Positions 6,901 through 12,909 of a stretch of 12,909 nt of DNA are shown piece by piece. This stretch comes from Spirogloea muscicola (lineage: Eukaryota; Streptophyta; Zygnematophyceae; Spirogloeales; Spirogloeaceae). How positions within the stretch are numbered: the stretch's first letter is position 1; each line of letters starts with the position of its first letter. Position numbers and translations under genes: made by a program. The stretch lies in assembly GCA_009602725.1 (NCBI GenBank), contig WELB01000062.1, positions 377,558-390,466 of the forward strand, written 5' to 3'. Below the pieces are notes generated by a model. That model did no database searches. It had not been told where the DNA came from and saw only the letters and a list, made by a program, of their open reading frames with translations.

Positions 6901-7981
6901 CAGCCTCTCGCGGGATTTGTCCACCAATGCAAGGTCGCCCATCGGCGAAGGGGAGGCTTCCACACTTGTGGTGCACAAGCGGAGGCGAAAACCCCCGGAT
7001 GGAGCGCCAGGCTTCATTGGCACCCTGGGGCTCGCCATGCCCTTTGACCTGCAGCAGCTCTCAGACGAGACGCCGGGCAGGAGCCGGCTGTGGGCTTGCG
7101 AATTTTCTGGGGTCATGCGCGGGGTGGGTCTGCCTCGCCCGTGACCTCACTTCTCGTTTGGTCTCACTACATTGGCCGTGGCCAGCCTGCTGCTGCATAG
7201 CTCACGTTGTATGGTTCTCTGGTTATTCTGCAGACAGTGGGACCCGTCACGGGGGCCAAGACACTGTACGAGGACGAGCAGGGCTACCTGGTTGTGGTGA
7301 GCCTGGCGCTCACAGACATCCGCCGCCTGCGTGTCTCGTGGCGGAACCACGAGACGCAGGCAATTGTCAAGGTACGCAAGCAAGCTGCCTAGGCCAGCCT
7401 CACCACACCTCCTACTTGTGTGCATTATGATGTGGGATGAGGAACTGGGGCTCAGAGATCTGGGAAAGGTGGTCTTGGCCCCAAGCGGGTTTGCTTCAAG
7501 CGCTTTGCCCCTCTGTTCACTCTGGACGCCTACTTGGAAGTCACTCGTAAGCATGTAGTGCTTGGTCATGGCTCTAACCACCCATCAGATGGCCTGGCAT
7601 ATTGTTGCAGAAGCCCCAGTGGCACCAAGGCTTTGATGCTGCATCGTATGCGTTTGCATCAGCAAGTTGGTCCAGAAGCTTTTCGAAAGATCACAAAGCT
7701 GAGTAGTGCTCGTGCGTGAATGGCAGGTCCACTGCCAGAGCATAGGCCGGGTGCCATTTCTTGCGCGCGAGGGTCGCACGTTTTGGTTGTCAGATGTGGA
7801 CCCCGAGCACTGCCCTTCTGGAGACTTCATTAGAGAGATCAAACTTCCCTCCAGGATACCAGAGAATGCGGAGCTGAAGGCCACTTACTCCCAAGATTCG
7901 GCAGCTCTGGAGATTCTCATCCCCAAGACACTTGGCTTCTCCGAGGAGAAAGAAGTCCAGATTCAATTTGGTTGCACGTGA
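3884..7981 (+). CDS. Alpha-crystallin/HSP20-like domain protein, plant IDM2/IDM3-like, about 9 exons
   Basis: The hand-built model has exons 3884-3946, 4452-4523, 4944-5167, 5593-5853, 5971-6152, 6339 to about 6502 or 6550, 6890-7123, 7234-7371 and 7727-7981 (TGA). Reading phases agree at every junction except the 3' end of exon 6. The product is about 530-546 residues. The start ATG sits in a strong GCCGCCATG context. Exons 4-6 hold a conserved-looking N-terminal region (WGAWYFFSHYFRPSLQ, CIHGIEALSAPNL, DRKRWSDLT). Exon 7 has a basic KRRRKPP patch. Exons 8-9 form an alpha-crystallin fold: DEQGYLVVVSLALTDIRRLR, WRNHETQAIVK, DPEHCPSGDFIREIKLPSRI, and the closing strand pair ending AALEILIPK. 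Sequence and length recall the Arabidopsis HSP20-like proteins including IDM3 (At1g20870, from memory), which act with methyl-CpG-binding and acetyltransferase partners in active DNA demethylation. The family match is strong for the C-terminus; the epigenetic role is inference. A classical chaperone role is less likely because of the long N-terminal extension. Confidence 0.8.
4178..4183 (+). promoter_or_regulatory. TATAAA within intron 1, possible alternative promoter
   Basis: TATAAA lies about 270 bp before the ATG that opens exon 2. Two TGTAA motifs (4161-4165 and 4193-4197), the usual green-algal polyadenylation signal, flank it. Together they would fit either a second transcription start for exon 2 or an early end for a short exon-1 transcript. 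The surrounding intron (3947-4451) is locally AT-richer. The evidence is motif-level only. Confidence 0.25.
4452..4523 (+). CDS. Exon 2 of the HSP20-like gene, copy B of the duplicated exon
   Basis: It encodes 24 residues: MTEALLTSLS then VENPSTSLTIDTPQ. It follows a good acceptor (CTTGCCGCAG) that lies directly before the ATG, and ends at CAG before GTACTC. Across the shared 14 codons ending in DTPQ only two residues differ from exon 1 (M/V, M/I). Most DNA differences there are third-position changes, which points to selection on the peptide. Confidence 0.65.
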
Positions 7982-8179
7982 ATTTGACCACGTGTGACCA
8001 CCATCAAGACATAGAGCTCACATACCTTCTGCAACTCACACAGTCAACAGAACCGGTGGCAAAGAGATGTTGCATGCACAGGAGCAGTTCAGACAATTCT
8101 CCTCATGGCCATTGAAGCAATTGCTAGGCTCCTCTAGTAACTTGCACAGATGCGCGCTAGTCACGATCCAGCTTTACGT

Positions 8180-8184
8180 TGTAA
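8180..8184 (+). terminator. Candidate polyadenylation signal (TGTAA) of the HSP20-like gene
   Basis: TGTAA is the common green-algal poly(A) signal. This one lies about 200 nt after the stop codon and 24 nt before the stop of the convergent FHA gene. No matching TGTAA is visible on the minus strand between the two stops (no TTACA on the plus strand there). The FHA transcript may therefore end inside the neighbouring gene. Confidence 0.35.
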
Positions 8185-8207
8185 GAGTACCTCGAAAAAA
8201 TGCGAAC

Positions 8208-11200
8208 TCAAGCTTGGGAGACCGACACAGACTGACTGGCAGAGTCCACGGCCTCATTGGACAAGCTCGCGCTGTCTGACAAGTCGTCAAGTGACCACCG
8301 CTTGGTGCCGAGGGGCCTCCTGCCATGAGCAGCTCGCAGCGCAGGCAAGGGCGCTGGAGGGTCCGTGCTGCGAGGCAGGCCGAGCAGGATCATCCGCTGG
8401 CCCTCCGACATTGCCGCCGTCTCCTCCACGACGGCACACACTTCAAGACGAGCAGCTGCTGGCCTCTCCAGCGTGGATTTGCCCCCACTGTCGTGCTGGC
8501 TCGCATCTCCATGGTTGTGGTCCCCTTGAGTGCTCCTTCCCCAGCTCCCTGCGCACTCGGATGCAAGGAGGTCGGCCGAGCCCGCAGCAGCCTTCCTGCG
8601 AGAGCGGCCAGTGCAATGGCCGCTCGTCTCTCCACCACCTGCCGTCTCTGTTGCTTCCAAGCCGCCATGTGCTGCTGCCAATGGTTCAGCACCCGCCCCC
8701 CGGGCGGACATCTCGTGGGCTGCTTCTTGTCTACGACAGTCGGTGTCACCGCATCCAATAACACTAGAGCTCGGCATGATGCCGTTTGTCTCGGTCATCA
8801 CAGCTCGTGGCTCCGCACCTGGGCCTTCCTCAGAGTCATTGGGTTTTCCTGGGGACTCGTACGGCAAGGTGAGTGTGAGGCGGGGCATTCGGCATTCGCC
8901 AGGCAACCGGCGCTCTAGGACCTCACCACTGTGCGAACCGTCTAGCATCAAGTCCTGCGTCTCCTCATCGGGGCGGCAATTCTCGACCTCCTTCGTGCTC
9001 TTTGCTCTTGCAGCTTCCATGGCCCCAGACACATCAACATTGTCCTTGCTTTCCTCTGGATCCATCTGGCAGTCTTTGCACACTTGGGACCCGTAGTCGG
9101 GCACAGGCACTGTCTGGACCTCCTCCTCGCCCTCCTCATCCGCTTCTGCTATCCTGCGCAGACCGTTCGGGCCAGCCGCAGCTTCTGGAAGTCTCGCTGG
9201 ACATAAGCTTTGCAGATTCTCTTGCCTTCCTCTGCCTGCCTCCTCCATGGCTGCAGCTGCCGGGGCAGCTCCTCCGACATCATCAACCATCTCTGCATCT
9301 TCACCACTGAGCGCAGGCAGGACTCGCGAGAATGCCGCAGATGGAGGCCTCTTGGGCTCCACGACCATCTCAACGAGCGTGGTATCCTCAAGCTTGGATA
9401 TCGCGGCCGACTGCTCACTGGCAGGAGGGCCTGCTGGGACCTCATCAGCCTCAACCCTCTGCCCTTTGTATGGCACCTCGTTGCTGTTCGGCTCACCGTC
9501 TGCCTGTGATGGCCCGTGATATCCGGTCTTCTCAGGTACATCGCTTCTCGTCGTTGGCCTCTCAACAGCTCGGCCACTCTCTCCAGGCTGAGGATTGCTA
9601 AAAGCCTGCTGTTGAGGAGAATCTGGCAGGCCGTCCGCATGAGGCCGGCAGCCTTGAGAGTGACCGTCAACTGGTGTTGCTGCTGTTACATAAGGGTTGA
9701 GACCCTCCAACTCTTGTGCAGGCAACAGCGTCCCGTCTGCCAGATTGCCGTGGCCCTGCATATCCTCCAGCGCAGTCATCATACATGCCAGCTGCTTGTG
9801 CTGCTGCTGCTGCAGGGCGACGATGTCCACAGCCGCTGCGTGGATGGCACGAAGCTGGGTCTCTCTGGAGAGGGCACCAGCCAGTCATGGATTCAGGTGG
9901 GCTTCAGATGTCCAACACAAGGAGGTAAGGGTGGAGGGTTTTAGCAAAGTCTGCTGCACCAACATACCTCAGCATCACTCGCTCACAAGCGCCACGCAGC
10001 TGCTGCTTCTCAAGATTCAGGGCTTGGGTTAACGCCTGGGCATCGTGTTCCAAGGAGATGACCTTGTGCTCTGCCGAACTCCGCAGGGCCTACCATGACA
10101 TTGCTCACGCACTTGAGAAGGACGAGTATGCAGTACAAGGACGTGCCATGATGTACTCGAAACACTGGAGACAACAGGATGCAGATTCAAGCAAGCCTTT
10201 GCGAAGGAGAAGCCTCACCTGCTCTCTAGCAAAGTCAGCTTCCAAAGTCATGAGCTGCTGCTTGATCTCTGCCAGAGCCTGCAGGAGGAGTAGCAAGTTG
10301 AAGGCAAGCTCAAGACGCTTCTGCTCATCTGCCTGCTTACTTGTGAGGGCTGATCTAATCGCAGCAATGGCAAGTACGCACAGAGGGTGCGCAAAGAAGC
10401 AAGAGTGCCGCCCATTTTGGCAGCTACAGATCGCAGCGTCGCTAACATCTAGCAGCTCTGGCACTCGCATCCTTACTTGAATCGCCAGTGAGCTTGCTTT
10501 TGCATCTGCTTCACGTTGTTCTTGCAAATAGCGAGCCTGCTCACGCCACTTGGCAAGTTCCTGTTGCTCCAAATCCTGAAGGAGAGTGACGACTTGAAAG
10601 ACGTTTATCAACAACTTGAAGCAAGTCAACATCAGACCACTTTATGGAGCAAGTTGATGGCAACGTCAGTGTCAGGATCACAGTGTTACCATATCAGTAG
10701 CCATGACTTGCATGCAGGCATGGATGCAGAGTAGCCAAGCAAACAAGACACCACATGCTTGCAAGCCCTACCAATTCGCTCTGCAGTCTTTGCATCGCCT
10801 CCCGAGAGCTTGCTTCTGCACACTGCTAGCGAAACGAGAATGTGAACGGCAGAGGCACAATCTGAGCATGACAATCAACACCAAGACCTGCAATTGGGTA
10901 CGTGCTGACAAAATGTCGCATTATTATGGTGCACAAGAACTGCACTAACCAATCTAAAACATGCAATATAGACAGATTGACTCCTTCTTTTCACAAGGCA
11001 TTTGACAACTGAATCAGATATCTGCCTGCTACTTCTCAACACACACAAGCTTGTCTGGCCTGCTCCTGCCGGCCTGTCAAACGTGACAGGCCCCGCAATC
11101 TTTGCCCAGGGTTGCCCAACGGTGAGTATCCGTGGGTGCGTTGCCAGTGCAGAGCACCAACCTTGAGAGCATGTATGCAATCGTCTTGTCGCTTCTGCTG

Positions 11201-12909
11201 CTCCGCTGCCTCCTCCTTGAAGCGCACCAAGTCCTGGGCTGCTGTCACTCGCAAGTGGTCCATGGCCTTCTCCTGCTGCAAGTGTGCATCTCGAAGCTCT
11301 GCCTGCTGCTGAGCTCTATCCTCCTCTAGCACCCTCTGCAGTGCCGCCACCTGAGCAACATGGCTGCAATGGCGGTCCGGCAATGTCGACAATCAGCAAG
11401 GTGCACCTGTGCATGCAAGACGCCTGGGGCGATGATGACTACTTGCTGGGGTTTGTTAGTTGAGGCTCTGAACTTCATAGCTGGAAGCGCACTGCACTGT
11501 CAGGTCCTCGTGGTACCATTTGACGGCGTCCTCGGCCACGTTGCACGCCTGCACTGCAGCTTCCGCTCTGCCACGCAGCAGCTGGACCTCCAGCCGCTCC
11601 GTGGCCAGCTCCGCCGCCTCAGCGGCCCTCTCAGAGCGCTCCTTGTCCAGCTCCTCCTTCAGGGCTTGGAGCTCAGCCTTGTGAGCAGCATTGCCGTCCT
11701 CAAGTTCCTTTCTTAACTCCTGCACTTCGGCGGAGGCAACAGCCCGGAGGCTGCACCACCTGAACTGCATTGCTGGGGGCACAACTTGCATAACACATCC
11801 TTCACATGTGGATGCGGAAGCAACTTCTCAAGCGACAGGGGCATGCATCCGCTCGTCAAGTGTCCATGGATACAGCAGGTGATGGAGCCCAAAGGAAGTT
11901 TGCAGCGGACTTGCAGGCACGACAAGTCGGATGGTGGAGCCCGTCAATCACCTCCGCATGCAGCTGCTCTTGCGAACGCTGGCCTCTACTGAGCTCCACG
12001 AGCGTCGTGGCCTGCTTCGCTAGCTGCTCTCGCAACTCCTGTCAGGGCAGAGGGTCCCCGGGTGAAGTCGGTGAGCCGTCAAAGTAGTATGAGTAGAACC
12101 TTCTGAAGTCTAGACTGCTAAGGCACCGCTACTCGATGCCACCATCCAGATGCCTGGCGAGCAAGCAGGCAAGCATTGAGAGTCCCCTGACAATGCCATG
12201 ACAGAACTGGGTTTCAGCTATCTCGGCAAAGTGCACCGCATTCGCTTGCTGCAAGCGGTGAAAGTCCTCTGGAGCCACGCTCGCCTTCAGCCGCTTCGCC
12301 TCCGCCTCGCAAGCGAGGCCCTCCGGTGACGCCGCCCTCCTCTTGCCCTGGCCCTGGGTGGCCAGGGGCAGAGCAGCGGCCGGCGGCGGCGGCGGCTCCA
12401 GCTGGCGGAAGACGTACGTGAAGGCCTTCTCTGCAGCCGGAGCCGCGCTGAGATGCGCCATGGCACAGCAGCAGCGCACTTGCCAGCGGCTCTCTGGCTC
12501 ACCAGGCTCTCAAGGCAAGCGAGAACGACAGCATTCCCATGGATGCGCAGGCAGCGCACGTGCTCCATGGTGTGGCGTAGCTGGTGCTTACGGCTCTCGG
12601 GGGGCCCGACCAAGGAGAGGAGGTCTCCATGGCGCAGCTGCTGGCCGCCGCCCAGCTTCTCCAGCCGCCAGCCATTGACGAACGTGCCATTCGAGCTGCC
12701 GCAGAGCGCAGGGCGCAGCGCGTCGGGACACAAGCCCTCAACACTGCCCGAGCCTCGTCGGGGCCTGCTCAGTCCCGCGCGCCATGGAGCCGCAGCTCTC
12801 TGAGAGGCGCGCCGGGCAGCGCGCCGCACCTGCTGTCTCTGACAAGCACGACCGGCTGCTCGGGCGAGCCGCCGGCCGGCGGCTCCGGGGCGCCAGCGCC
12901 GCCGCCGCC
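8208..12909 (-). CDS. FHA-domain, coiled-coil protein with SQ/TQ-bearing tail (5' partial)
   Basis: The hand-built exons on the minus strand are 12909-12830 (partial), 12743-12592, 12430 to about 12207, 12038-11952, 11719-11498, 11350-11162, 10822-10772, 10575-10477, 10332-10219, 10089-9968 and 9864-8208. About 996 residues are in view. Exons 1-3 hold the second half of an FHA domain: the hallmark SSNGTFVNG, then LGGGQQLRHGDLLSLVG, and, after an intron, KAFTYVFRQLE. FHA domains bind phosphothreonine peptides. The usual Ser-x-x-His before the hallmark is not evident, and the Gly-Arg strand lies off-window. Exons 4-10 are Glu/Gln/Lys/Leu-rich coiled coil. The last exon encodes about 551 residues: a short glutamine run, then acidic, Pro/Ser/Gly-rich disordered sequence with eight SQ/TQ sites, ending SVSVSQA. 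Exon joins keep phase except the exon 3 donor, which lacks a clear GT. Plants have FHA/coiled-coil proteins of unknown role; a nuclear phospho-signalling adaptor is a reasonable guess. The 5' end is beyond the window. Confidence 0.75.
12592..12743 (-). CDS. Exon carrying the FHA signature
   Basis: A 152-bp exon bounded by acceptor GGGCAG and donor GTAAGC. It encodes 50 whole codons including GSSNGTFVNGWRLEKLGG. This Ser-Ser-Asn-Gly-Thr-x-x-Asn-Gly loop contacts the phosphothreonine peptide in known FHA structures. The upstream intron (12829-12744, 86 bp) contains an in-frame stop if read through, and phase 2 matches on both sides, which supports the splice. The downstream intron is 12591-12431. 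Confidence 0.8.

Noticed and set aside
8150-8918. Plus-strand open frames of about 200 codons
   Set aside because: They lie antisense to the last exon of the FHA gene, whose frame is longer, phase-consistent with upstream exons and compositionally normal.

Overview
The window reads as nuclear DNA of a green alga or another member of the green lineage. The evidence is GC-rich sequence, two intron-dense protein genes with short GT-AG introns (about 86 to 505 bp), a eukaryotic tRNA gene with internal Pol III boxes and a T-run terminator, and TTTAGGG-type telobox motifs upstream of a gene. A trebouxiophyte (Chlorella-like) source is my best guess, but nothing in the sequence proves it. No bacterial-style operon is present; most long open frames are shadows or repeat-derived.

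Layout, left to right. (1) 1-300: extremely G/C-rich low-complexity DNA with a strong G-quadruplex motif and no gene. (2) About 300-3505: a nest of short dispersed repeats in both orientations. It holds at least a dozen copies of a hairpin-cored unit (GGGCTG-n8-CAGCCC and variants), five copies of a second box (GAGTGAGGAGCC), and a very young 2 x 159 bp tandem duplication. It also holds three relics of a retroelement-like ORF: one open on the plus strand at 1102-1602, a second inverted and interrupted by hairpin repeats at 2457-2828, and a third, only its 3' part, next to the tRNA. (3) 3522-3593: a tRNA-Thr(CGT) gene on the minus strand. (4) 3594-3883: a promoter/5'UTR-like stretch with two telobox motifs and a (CGG)8 run. 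(5) 3884-7981 plus strand: a gene of about nine exons whose C-terminus is an alpha-crystallin/HSP20-like domain. It resembles the plant HSP20-like proteins of the Arabidopsis IDM2/IDM3 kind. (6) 8208-12909 minus strand: a gene of eleven or more exons for an FHA-domain protein with a long coiled-coil middle and an acidic, disordered, SQ/TQ-bearing tail. Its 5' end lies beyond the right edge.

The two protein genes converge, with 226 bp between stop codons. The exon models were built by hand from splice motifs and reading-phase agreement. Most junctions keep phase exactly; two do not resolve cleanly (exon 6 of the HSP20-like gene and the 3' end of FHA exon 3) and are flagged. The genes do not obviously share a pathway, although both families act through protein-protein contacts and both have nuclear members in plants.
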